Shown: piece by piece, positions 22,504-28,441 of the stretch
Numbering within the stretch: the stretch's first letter is position 1
Layout of the letters: the number at the start of each line of letters is the position of its first letter
Virus record (IMG/VR): IMGVR_UViG_3300032093_000313
Location: 1 to 40,518 of that record
Length of the DNA: 40,518 bases
Source: a virus
Reading direction: 5' to 3' (one strand)
Position numbers and translations under genes: made by a program
Notes under the pieces: model-generated
What the model saw: the letters and a program-made list of their open reading frames with translations, nothing else
Databases searched by the model: none
Told to the model about the DNA's origin: nothing

Positions 22504-23149
22504 AGTTCACCTTTTCACCATAGTGCCACTGATCCCCGTGGCCGGGATTGATGTTGTCCACTGGCTGCACATGGCGCTTCTGCGCGCTTTGCAGCCGGTA
22601 GATGAACCTGTGTTTTGAGACGCGCGGGACGCGGACGATCTCGGTGCCGACCGGCACATGGCTGCGCCGCGCGAACTTCTTTCCTGTAGCCGCGCAGGCA
22701 TAGTCGAAGCGAGGCGTTTTGCGCTCCTGATCGGTGCGCCCGTCGCTGATCCAGTTTGACGCGCGGTAGATCACGCCAGAGTGGTGAGCCGACGGATCGG
22801 CGTAAGAGACCAGCATCTCGACATCCTTGCGATGCCGTTTGATGTATTTGATCGCTCGACCAATGAAGAACGTCTCGGTGTTTGTCGGCATGCTGTCGCT
22901 GATCCACAGACGGGCCAGCTCCCATGTCGTGCATCCGTACCGCTTCATGGTCTCGCGTGGGGGCAGAGCGAACACAACGACGCCGACAGGCTGATCGTCA
23001 AGGAACAGACCGAGCGTCAGCACGCACACACCGGGCCACTTGCCGAGATAGTGCTGGCGGATCATTGCGTCGGCATCCTTCCGCTCGATCTCACGAACGA
23101 AGCAGCGGGAGCGCATGGCACGATCGAAGACTTCACCCTCTGGCCTCAC
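22481..23149 (-). CDS. Mom-like DNA-modification protein (GNAT-related)
   Basis: 222 aa from GTG at 23149, which overlaps the HNH stop as GTGA. RQHYLGKWPGV (about 31-41), LGLFLDDQPVGVVVFALPP (47-64), TWELARLWISDSMP (75-88) and LVSYADPSAHHSGVIYRASN (113-132) are the conserved blocks of the Mu Mom-like family, a GNAT-fold group that modifies adenine in phage DNA to evade restriction. C-terminal FARRSHVPVG and KHRFIYRL are also typical. It would protect progeny genomes. Its 3' end overlaps the SSB-like gene by 23 bp. The chemistry of this homologue is not known. Confidence 0.78.
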   Translation of the reverse strand: MRPEGEVFDRAMRSRCFVREIERKDADAMIRQHYLGKWPGVCVLTLGLFLDDQPVGVVVFALPPRETMKRYGCTTWELARLWISDSMPTNTETFFIGRAIKYIKRHRKDVEMLVSYADPSAHHSGVIYRASNWISDGRTDQERKTPRFDYACAATGKKFARRSHVPVGTEIVRVPRVSKHRFIYRLQSAQKRHVQPVDNINPGHGDQWHYGEKVNYGFRVQY

Positions 23150-23166
23150 TGCGTTGCCCCATACCA
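23144..23166 (-). repeat. Junction repeat at the 3' end of the HNH gene
   Basis: 23-bp stretch covering the last six codons and stop of the HNH gene (WYGATQ-stop) and the GTGAGG start of the Mom-like gene. It matches 23650-23672 at 19 of 23 positions; the four differences are all transitions. Confidence 0.8.
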
Positions 23167-23655
23167 AGAGCTTCCACGAACTATTCGTTGAATAGTTGAA
23201 CGGTGAACGCCGAATTTTTCTGCAAGGCCGGCTGTGGTCAGCATGTGATTACGTTCATGCGCGCAATGATTTGCGCGGATGTATTCGACATCTGCGGCAG
23301 TCAGCTTTGAGTTGCCGTTCTTTTCGCCGTGATGTGGCTTGCCGCCAATCTTGTTGCGGCCCTTAATCATCATGTCAGCGACGTTGTCGCCCCATGTTCC
23401 TGTGAACAAGTGATCGGGATTGACGCAGCTTGGGTTGTCGCACTTGTGGCAGACAATCTTCCCGTCGGGGATAGGGCCGCAAAACAACTCATATGCGAGC
23501 CTGTGAGCCTTGAGATATTTGCGCGTCTTGGCTTGCCGACTTCCAGTGCAAATGACGCCGTAGCCGTATTTGTCTGTGTATGCCGTCCACAACCAGCAGC
23601 CGCTGTTTGGTTCAGGAATGTGACGATCGTTGAAGTATTCGAGTGCAGACCTCAT
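23146..23655 (-). CDS. HNH homing endonuclease inserted between resolvase and Mom-like genes
   Basis: 169 aa from ATG at 23655, overlapping the resolvase stop as ATGA. N-terminal CWLWTAYTDKYGYGVI and KYLKAHRLAYELFCG are followed by VCHKCDNPSCVNPDHLFTGT (68-87), the HNH nuclease core with His70, Asn80 and His82. Then a NUMOD-like region (KLTAADVEYIRAN) and a C-terminal HTH (LAEKFGVHRSTIQRIVRG, about 144-161). Free-standing HNH genes of this kind spread by cutting alleles that lack them. Both ends mimic the junction between the flanking genes, so its insertion left both neighbours intact. Confidence 0.88.
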   Translation of the reverse strand: MRSALEYFNDRHIPEPNSGCWLWTAYTDKYGYGVICTGSRQAKTRKYLKAHRLAYELFCGPIPDGKIVCHKCDNPSCVNPDHLFTGTWGDNVADMMIKGRNKIGGKPHHGEKNGNSKLTAADVEYIRANHCAHERNHMLTTAGLAEKFGVHRSTIQRIVRGSSWYGATQ

Positions 23656-23672
23656 CGCGTTGCTCCGTACCA
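23650..23672 (-). repeat. Junction repeat at the 5' end of the HNH gene
   Basis: Covers the last six codons and stop of the RuvC-like gene (WYGATR-stop) and the ATGAGG start of the HNH gene. Partner of 23144-23166; together they bracket the HNH gene as imperfect direct repeats. Confidence 0.8.
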
Positions 23673-24119
23673 TGCGATCAAAGCTGCATCAGACCTACCA
23701 TCCCATTTCTTTAAACGGAAGAGCGAGGCGTATGCGGGAAAGAGTTCGACGGCCCGCAGACGGGAGCCATCCTTGCCGCCACGGACGCTGACGGCCTTCT
23801 GCCAAGCCTGCGGGGTGACGTAGTTCAACGGGACGTTGAGGCCAGCCAGCACGCCTTCGACGAGGCCCACGCCGCGTCCGAACTGGAACATCGAGCTGAC
23901 GCCCTGCCCCGGCATCGCGCCGACCTTCTCGATCCACGCGACGTTAGGCTTGAAGTCACGGATCGCTGCGGCCACGAAATGCGGGCTGATCTCGCGCTTG
24001 GTCTTGCCACCCCGCTCGATCTCAATGATCGGCATATCGACGATCTCGATCGTCATGGCTTCCATGTTGAAGAAGGCGAGTGCACCTGACGCGCCGGGGT
24101 CGATGCCGACGATCATCAT
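23652..24119 (-). CDS. RuvC-like Holliday junction resolvase
   Basis: 155 aa (154 if the second ATG at 24116 is used). IVGIDPGASGALAFF gives the first catalytic Asp (Asp7); VAWIEKV gives Glu64; VTPQAWQKAV is the family's central helix; and DGRSDAALIAWYG supplies the last acids (Asp140, Asp144). Full set of acidic residues, so likely active. It would resolve recombination intermediates or branched DNA before packaging. It ends in WYGATR directly before the inserted HNH gene. Confidence 0.85.
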   Translation of the reverse strand: MMIVGIDPGASGALAFFNMEAMTIEIVDMPIIEIERGGKTKREISPHFVAAAIRDFKPNVAWIEKVGAMPGQGVSSMFQFGRGVGLVEGVLAGLNVPLNYVTPQAWQKAVSVRGGKDGSRLRAVELFPAYASLFRLKKWDGRSDAALIAWYGATR

Positions 24120-24331
24120 TGCTGCGGCTCCACTTTGACGGTTGCGCCTAGAGCCTTAAGAAGCCTAAAAGCTGTGTCGAAATGGATGCCGCCGCCGTTG
24201 TGCTTCAGGAACCAATAGGCCCCATGCGACAGGCCAGCCTCGGCGCACAGCTTTCGCTGCGACACGCCGAGCCTGATGCGCTCCTTCTCGATAAGCCGAA
24301 CGACCTGTTCGGCGGATTGAATTGCGATCAT
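24116..24331 (-). CDS. XRE-family regulator
   Basis: 71 aa with a single HTH: IEKERIRLGVSQRKLCAEAGLSHGAYWFLKHNG (about 14-46), and a short C-terminal helix (AFRLLKALGATVKV). A minimal Cro/CI-like DNA-binding protein without an oligomerisation or cleavage domain. Weak ribosome-binding site. The gap just upstream (24332-24426) carries two palindromes that are candidate operators for it. Confidence 0.8.
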   Translation of the reverse strand: MIAIQSAEQVVRLIEKERIRLGVSQRKLCAEAGLSHGAYWFLKHNGGGIHFDTAFRLLKALGATVKVEPQQ

Positions 24332-24357
24332 TAGTGCGCCCTCGATGCTTCGCTCGA

Positions 24358-24405
24358 CCTAGCTAGGCCGTCTTGTGTTCTAGGCGCAAACAGGCACGCC
24401 TAGAA
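24358..24405. promoter_or_regulatory. Paired palindromes upstream of the XRE gene
   Basis: In the 95-bp gap 24332-24426: CCTAGCTAGG (24358-24367) is a perfect 10-bp palindrome, and TTCTAGGCG (24378-24386) pairs perfectly with CGCCTAGAA (24397-24405) across a 10-nt spacer. All share a CTAGG core. The spacing (about 20 bp between the centres of half sites) suits binding of an HTH dimer. Probable operators of the XRE protein. Confidence 0.55.
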
Positions 24406-24426
24406 CGCAGACTTTTCCACAACGAT

Positions 24427-25236
24427 TTACCAGCTAGGGTCCAGAAGCGCCCACGAAGGCACGGAGATGGTCTGGATGTCGGTAGAGTACCCATGCCAGC
24501 CAGCCGGATGCTTTGCCTGCCTGTAGGCCATCGCAGCCTTCTCCATTAGCATCCGGCCAGACATCAGCGACGGCTCGTCGAGCCGGTAGATCCCGATCGC
24601 ATAGGGCGGCTCGTTTTCGACAGCAACGAACGTGAAGTGATCGGCGTCCCACCCTGTCAGTTCACGATAGCCTTGCAGATAGTGCGCGGCCTGCATGTGG
24701 TACTTCAGGCTGGCGATGTTGCGCGCGAAGCCATCGGGCGATGCGTCCTGCGTCGTCTTGATGTCGACGATGCCGTCGCCCCGGTAATAGTCGAAGCGCG
24801 CCTTGCACGGCAGGCCGTCATGCGCTTCCCACAGCATCGAGACTTCCGACTGTCCGTCCTTGAGCAGCTCGCGCGCCTGCGGATGCTTGTAGACGGCGTC
24901 AGCGATTGCCGCAGCCTTGTCATACGCATCGGCATCGAGGATGAGCTTGCCGGCGTTCTCACGCTCGAATAGCTCAAACGTTTCCTTGCCGACCTTCGTG
25001 CGCTTATCGAGCTTCGGCGCGCGTGCGATCTCGATGTCCGCCTTCTCTGGCTCGAGGATCATTGTGTGAACCGCTGTGCCGAGACGCATCGCTGCCGTCG
25101 GCTGCATCGGATGCTCCTTCTGCGCCAGATAGTGCGCCGCCGATCTCAGCAGATGCTTTGCGCCGCTCGCAGAGAGAGCGTCGATCGCGTGATAATTGGG
25201 GGCAGTCATGTCTGAATAGACGCCAACCTTAAACAT
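24427..25236 (-). CDS. RecE-like PD-(D/E)XK exonuclease
   Basis: 269 aa from MFKVGVYSDM (an upstream open extension is a shadow of the neighbouring gene). LSASGAKHLLRSAAHYLA and AMRLGTAVHTMILEP match the N-terminal part of the RecE/exonuclease VIII C-terminal nuclease family; the core is LPCKARFDYYRGDGIVDIKTTQDASPDGF with the catalytic Asp and DIK; LKYHMQAAHYLQGY is the QxxxY motif. It should resect double-stranded ends for recombination, working with a ssDNA-binding partner; the SSB-like protein at 21880 is a candidate. Confidence 0.85.
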   Translation of the reverse strand: MFKVGVYSDMTAPNYHAIDALSASGAKHLLRSAAHYLAQKEHPMQPTAAMRLGTAVHTMILEPEKADIEIARAPKLDKRTKVGKETFELFERENAGKLILDADAYDKAAAIADAVYKHPQARELLKDGQSEVSMLWEAHDGLPCKARFDYYRGDGIVDIKTTQDASPDGFARNIASLKYHMQAAHYLQGYRELTGWDADHFTFVAVENEPPYAIGIYRLDEPSLMSGRMLMEKAAMAYRQAKHPAGWHGYSTDIQTISVPSWALLDPSW

Positions 25237-25438
25237 CAGTTTTAGTTCCTTTTGAGCTGACAGAGACGAACTTGCGTCCTGTCTTTTTGTCTGTCTTGTA
25301 TTCCATGACAGTCGGGACATCGACGGAAGCGAACTCTCCGCACCAGTGCGAAGACGACACGCGCGTCGGTGACGGGTAGCGGTAGCACGCGCCGACAGTT
25401 GCGCCGCGATAGAAGCGGCAGGACGAGCAGGCAGTCAT
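25229..25438 (-). CDS. Small Cys-containing early protein
   Basis: 69 aa. ACSSCRFYRGATVGACYRYP and HWCGEFASVD give the CxxC...C...C spacing of a small metal-binding phage family found near replication genes. C-terminal half is basic (YKTDKKTGRKFVSVSSKGTKTDV). Overlaps the exonuclease start by 8 bp and the next upstream gene by 4 bp. Confidence 0.65.
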   Translation of the reverse strand: MTACSSCRFYRGATVGACYRYPSPTRVSSSHWCGEFASVDVPTVMEYKTDKKTGRKFVSVSSKGTKTDV

Positions 25439-25671
25439 ATCGTTAACTCCTCGATTGCTATCTCAGCTGCGTAGCGAACATCGCCGCGTTTCGTGTAGTT
25501 ACCGCGCGCGACGAAGCGAAGCGCCGCAAGCGCACGCTCCTTGTCCAGCCGCAGCCGCTCGATCTCGTCGGCTCCTTCCGTGTAGGTCTGATAGACCATC
25601 GGAAAGCGTTGCCGATCGACGACTTCTGCGCCTTTACGCATGCGGACGACGACATCAGTTTTCTGCGTCAT
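25435..25671 (-). CDS. Small early hypothetical protein
   Basis: 78 aa, mostly helical: DEIERLRLDKERALAALRFVARG, ending AAEIAIEELTI. The ALRxxAxG...AAxxAxEEL stretch resembles the C-termini of the proteins at 25668 and 26143, which suggests common ancestry. Function unknown. Its start codon lies within the first copy of a repeated junction cassette. Confidence 0.6.
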   Translation of the reverse strand: MTQKTDVVVRMRKGAEVVDRQRFPMVYQTYTEGADEIERLRLDKERALAALRFVARGNYTKRGDVRYAAEIAIEELTI

Positions 25672-25700
25672 TCCTTCCCCTCCCCAAGCGCGGCGCGGGC
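25668..25700 (-). repeat. Gene-junction cassette, copy A
   Basis: 33-bp sequence, identical at 32 of 33 positions to 26143-26175; its first 16 bases (TCATTCCTTCCCCTCC on the plus strand) also occur exactly at 25949-25964. Read on the minus strand it encodes the gene end ARAALxEGKE and supplies GGAGGGGAAGG as Shine-Dalgarno plus an ATGA start/stop overlap for the next gene. Confidence 0.85.
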
Positions 25701-25952
25701 ATATTCAGCCACACAATCTTCACACCCGTCATACATCCATGCGCCATGCTTGCACTTGTCATGCTTTGAATGAACGCCGTCAGAGCGATATACGATTGCG
25801 TGTTCTCTTGGCGTATCTCCGTCCGCAATAGTCCGCAGCGCCTCACGCAGCAGCTCTATTTCAGTTTCAAGGCCGACTATCATTTCGTTTGCCTCGCCGG
25901 AAATAATCCAACGCTCTTTTGCAGAGCGCCATTGTTCAAGAATGTCGCTCAT
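25668..25952 (-). CDS. Early hypothetical protein with EGKE tail
   Basis: 94 aa: helical N-terminus (ILEQWRSAKERWIISGEANEMIVGLETEIELLREALRTIADG), then a His/Cys-containing segment (KHDKCKHGAWMYDGCEDC) and the tail YARAALGEGKE. Cys and His residues could bind metal. The LREALRTIADGD...ARAALGEGKE ending is paralogous to the protein at 26143. Junctions on both sides are the repeated cassette. Confidence 0.6.
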   Translation of the reverse strand: MSDILEQWRSAKERWIISGEANEMIVGLETEIELLREALRTIADGDTPREHAIVYRSDGVHSKHDKCKHGAWMYDGCEDCVAEYARAALGEGKE

Positions 25953-25964
25953 TCCTTCCCCTCC
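25949..25964 (-). repeat. Gene-junction cassette, copy B
   Basis: Exact 16-bp copy of the Shine-Dalgarno/ATGA part of the cassette (TCATTCCTTCCCCTCC), at the end of the small membrane protein gene (tail REGKE). Sequence beyond it diverges from copies A and C. Confidence 0.8.
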
Positions 25965-26146
25965 CTAAGCCCAATAGCTCTTACCCAATACACCAGAAGG
26001 CCAGAGCGAAGCATGATCGAAACGATGGCGGAGAAAAGCCAATCGGCCATTGGCGCGCCAAGGAAGTATTGGGCAATCGCAATGATTGAGAGAGCGAACG
26101 CACAGAATCGAACCAGTGTTACAAACAGTTCTGCAAGGATTATCAT
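25949..26146 (-). CDS. Small two-helix membrane protein
   Basis: 65 aa with two hydrophobic segments, about 2-28 (IILAELFVTLVRFCAFALSIIAIA) and 36-55 (WLFSAIVSIMLRSGLLVYW), ending REGKE. An inner-membrane protein of unknown role, possibly superinfection exclusion; early position. Flanked on both sides by the repeated junction cassette, so it may be a mobile single-gene module. Confidence 0.65.
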   Translation of the reverse strand: MIILAELFVTLVRFCAFALSIIAIAQYFLGAPMADWLFSAIVSIMLRSGLLVYWVRAIGLREGKE

Positions 26147-26175
26147 TCCTTCCCCTCCTCAAGCGCGGCGCGGGC
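26143..26175 (-). repeat. Gene-junction cassette, copy C
   Basis: 33 bp, 32 of 33 identical to copy A; encodes ARAALEEGKE and the ribosome-binding site and ATGA of the next gene. Confidence 0.85.
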
Positions 26176-26577
26176 TGTTGCGCCCCAATAGCCAACACAG
26201 AACTGCTCGTCGTTGTCGGGCCGGTCGCCTTCAGCAATCTCCCGCAATGCGATGACGCACTTTTGCATTAAGCGCCCAAACCGTGTTGCATCATCCCTTG
26301 CTTCAATGAGCATCTCGCGCAGCCGCTCTATTTCGTCTTCATGCCGAATGCTGGCCTTGTTGTAGCCAGCCATATAGGCAACCGTCAGGTCGGCACTGTC
26401 GCCTCTATTTATTCCCTTCTGACTAAGCGCCGTGCGGGCGGCATCGTGGGCATCCTCTACCTTTTTAACAGTAAGTATGAACTCAAGTGCCCAACACAAA
26501 TTTTGTATCTGCGGCAACGCCCAATAAGCGCCACCGTCGGCATCAATGCGGCTCTTTAAGGTTTCGTAGTCAGTCAT
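26143..26577 (-). CDS. Early hypothetical protein with EGKE tail
   Basis: 144 aa: LKSRIDADGGAYWALPQIQNLCWALEFIL, HDEIERLREMLIEARDDATRF, then LREIAEGDRPDNDEQFCVGYWGATARAALEEGKE. Mostly helical. Its C-terminal 35 residues resemble those of the 94-aa protein at 25668. No known domain. It overlaps its neighbours by 4 bp. Confidence 0.6.
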   Translation of the reverse strand: MTDYETLKSRIDADGGAYWALPQIQNLCWALEFILTVKKVEDAHDAARTALSQKGINRGDSADLTVAYMAGYNKASIRHEDEIERLREMLIEARDDATRFGRLMQKCVIALREIAEGDRPDNDEQFCVGYWGATARAALEEGKE

Positions 26578-26813
26578 AGCTTCACCGCGATATATTCGTA
26601 ATCGTTCACGGCGTGCTTCTTCTGGATCAGCGTGATCTCACGCTGATAAAACAGCTCGTATGCCATGTCTGCCAAGAACGCCAGCTCGCGCTGCTTCACT
26701 GTCGGCTCATGCCGAGACGGCGTGTACCGATCGAACGCAAGATCGCCTCGATGGTAGGTGTAGCGTGTGCCTTTACGCGCGCCTTTAAACCACGCATGGA
26801 AATTGTTAATCAT
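26574..26813 (-). CDS. Early hypothetical protein
   Basis: 79 aa from ATG at 26813 (a GTG lies one codon upstream). MINNFHAWFKGARKGTRYTYHRGDLAFDR, a basic-aromatic N-terminus, then a helical AFLADMAYELFYQREITLIQKKH. The KGTRYTYHRGDLAxDR pattern recurs in small phage proteins of unknown function. Confidence 0.6.
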   Translation of the reverse strand: MINNFHAWFKGARKGTRYTYHRGDLAFDRYTPSRHEPTVKQRELAFLADMAYELFYQREITLIQKKHAVNDYEYIAVKL

Positions 26814-26820
26814 CACATCC

Positions 26821-26979
26821 TCACGAGCATACGGTTGAACAATTCGTGCCGTTCTGGCAGCACGTCACGCAGACGACGATTTTTCCGTTCATCATGTAGG
26901 TCGTTGTCGAACAGGCAACGGCGATCGTCGGTGCCAGTAGAAACGCGGCGAGGCCGCAGGCTGTCAGTATCTTTCGCAT
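26821..26979 (-). CDS. Cys-rich exported peptide (52 aa), possible lipoprotein
   Basis: 52 aa. Short basic start (MRKIL), hydrophobic core (GLAAFLLAPTIAVAC) and then STTTYMMNGKIVVCVTCCQ, ending with CSTVCS. The stretch up to residue 22 is a signal peptide; AVAC is a weak lipobox or a signal peptidase I site. The mature part has six cysteines (C23, C37, C40, C41, C47, C51), likely disulfide-bonded in the periplasm. Strong ribosome-binding site GGAGAG. Too short for default gene callers. Confidence 0.8.
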   Translation of the reverse strand: MRKILTACGLAAFLLAPTIAVACSTTTYMMNGKIVVCVTCCQNGTNCSTVCS

Positions 26980-26991
26980 CTTCTCTCTCCT

Positions 26992-27246
26992 TCAGTTGAT
27001 GCTTGCGTCAGGCGGAACGTCGTTGACGGCGAGGATGCCGCGAAGCAGTGCCTCGGCGCAGCCTCCGTGGTCGTTGATATACATCGAGCCGATGCACAGC
27101 TTGATGATCTCCTGAAACACGCCGCATGCCGGCGTGTTTGTGTCTTCAGAAATGCGCTCCGATAGCGTCACGACGACGTTTGCAATCTGCGCTGCGCGCA
27201 CTCGCTCGTCGGCGTCGAACGTCGCGTCAATGGTTTGTTCGCCCAT
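26992..27246 (-). CDS. Early hypothetical protein
   Basis: 84 aa: DADERVRAAQIANVVVTLSERISEDTNTPACGVFQEIIKLCIGSMYINDHGGCAEALLRGILAVNDV. Helical, with three cysteines and no known domain. Ends 12 bp before the exported Cys-rich peptide gene. Confidence 0.55.
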   Translation of the reverse strand: MGEQTIDATFDADERVRAAQIANVVVTLSERISEDTNTPACGVFQEIIKLCIGSMYINDHGGCAEALLRGILAVNDVPPDASIN

Positions 27247-27460
27247 CTGCCATCGCCTTCAATGTTCTGTTTGCGCGCATGCCGCAGAGTGCATCCTTGT
27301 ACTGTTGTTCGGTGCAAGGAAGACCGCATTTGCAGGAGTAGAACTCAAGAGCGCGCTGGCACATCTTGAAGGCTTCGACAGCGTCCCTGAACCCTTGCGC
27401 GTCTGTTGGGTCTTGCGACGTGCGAGCCAGAAACTCAAACCGTTCGATCAGGCTATTCAT
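27227..27460 (-). CDS. Early Cys-containing hypothetical protein
   Basis: 77 aa: IERFEFLARTSQDPTDAQGFRDAVEAFKMCQRALEFYSCKCGLPCTEQQYKDALCGMRANRTL. Cysteine-rich middle (SCKCGLPC) may bind metal. No family recognised. Overlaps the next gene by 20 bp. Confidence 0.55.
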   Translation of the reverse strand: MNSLIERFEFLARTSQDPTDAQGFRDAVEAFKMCQRALEFYSCKCGLPCTEQQYKDALCGMRANRTLKAMADGRTNH

Positions 27461-27831
27461 TTCGACGCCTCCATCACGGCCTGCATCTCCTCTTCGGTCA
27501 GGATCGGCTTCAGCGCCTCTTCCATGCCCTTCATAATCTCGACGCGGCGCATCTCACCGAGGCCGTCGAAGTGCTGGCCGGCGAACGTGCCGACGAAGGC
27601 GAGATAGTTCACGCCATCGACGATGTTGTCGTCGTATGTCGGCGTCTCGATATGCCGGCCTAGCTTCGTGCAGAGATGGATCATGGCGATCTCATACGGC
27701 GTCACGTTGCGGTTCAGCAGGATCGACGCCAGCGAGGCGATGCGGGCGAAGTTGACTTCGGGCGAGGCGTATTTCTTCTGCCTTTCGTCCATCGTCGTGA
27801 GCGCGATTGCTAAAGTGTCGCGGTAGTGCAT
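27457..27831 (-). CDS. DUF6378-like protein
   Basis: 124 aa from MHYRDTLAIALTTMDERQKKYASP; the open frame extends 61 codons upstream but that part is a shadow of the DnaA-like gene. Helical, with ARIASLASILLNRNVTPYEIAMIHLCTKLGR and YDDNIVDGVNYLAFVG. This is the pattern of the DUF6378 family found in phages and in pyrophosphohydrolase-like (MazG-type) helical bundles. A housekeeping or nucleotide-related role is only a guess. Confidence 0.7.
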   Translation of the reverse strand: MHYRDTLAIALTTMDERQKKYASPEVNFARIASLASILLNRNVTPYEIAMIHLCTKLGRHIETPTYDDNIVDGVNYLAFVGTFAGQHFDGLGEMRRVEIMKGMEEALKPILTEEEMQAVMEASK

Positions 27832-28250
27832 GCCGTGTTCTCCGATTGAGCTTTCTTGATAAACTTTAGTCCGTGCAGAACCGTTGAGTGATCCCGGCGC
27901 GTGAACGTCCCGATCTGCGATATGCTCATGCCGTCCTCCCACAGTTTCAGCCACACCTTGCGACGAGGTTCGTGCATCAGCGCGCGCTTGTCTTTTGCCC
28001 ACAATTTCTCCCACGTCAGGTTAAATTCTTCGAGGATCGGTAGAACCAGAAACTGCCGCCGCGTTGATAGTGGGCAACCCTTCAGCCTGATCTTCCGTCT
28101 GACTTCTTCTGTGTCTGGATCAGGTTGCGGAGCCGGCATCACATAGTCTTCCGGCGGAGGCTTAGGAGCTGCGACCTTTACGATCTTCGGCTGCATCGGC
28201 TTGTTGAGCCGATCTCTGACGGCCTTGTAGTGTTCTTGCCAGTTGGTCAT
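27810..28250 (-). CDS. Protein with a DnaA domain-IV-like DNA-binding motif
   Basis: 146 aa. An N-terminal charged and Pro-rich part (PKPPPEDYVMPAPQPDPD) is followed by a middle part and then SISQIGTFTRRDHSTVLHGLKFI (about 109-131). That matches the signature of the DnaA C-terminal domain that recognises DnaA boxes (GRDHxTVxHA); the conserved Arg-Asp-His-Ser/Thr-Thr/Ser-Val core is present. There is no AAA+ ATPase domain. It could bind the host origin or the phage's own replication region, or act as a regulator. Confidence 0.75.
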   Translation of the reverse strand: MTNWQEHYKAVRDRLNKPMQPKIVKVAAPKPPPEDYVMPAPQPDPDTEEVRRKIRLKGCPLSTRRQFLVLPILEEFNLTWEKLWAKDKRALMHEPRRKVWLKLWEDGMSISQIGTFTRRDHSTVLHGLKFIKKAQSENTACTTATL

Positions 28251-28441
28251 GCGTAGTTCTCGATCACGAATTGTTTTGCACCTTCGAGCGTGTAGGTGTG
28301 TGTCAGACGACCATTCACGCTGACGGCGCGGTAGCTTCGCTCTGCCTTGTTGATGCGGACCGGCTCGATGAAGCCTGCTTCTTTACCGAAGTAGAAAACA
28401 GTCCATGAACCGTCGTCGTTTTTTTTGATCTCAATCGCCAT
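28247..28441 (-). CDS. Small early hypothetical protein
   Basis: 64 aa from MAIEIKKNDDGSW; an upstream extension is a shadow of the HTH gene. Beta-rich: IKKNDDGSWTVFYFGKEAGF, RSYRAVSVNGRLTHTYTLEGAK. No known family. Confidence 0.6.
   Translation of the reverse strand: MAIEIKKNDDGSWTVFYFGKEAGFIEPVRINKAERSYRAVSVNGRLTHTYTLEGAKQFVIENYA

Noticed and set aside
25949-26146. Toxin-antitoxin pair in the early small-gene cluster
   Set aside because: The small membrane protein and its neighbours show no toxin or antitoxin motif; genes are linked by a repeated junction rather than by a known two-gene module.
27832-28014. 61-codon N-terminal extension of the DUF6378-like gene
   Set aside because: It is a shadow of the DnaA-like gene; the protein pattern begins at MHYRDTLA.
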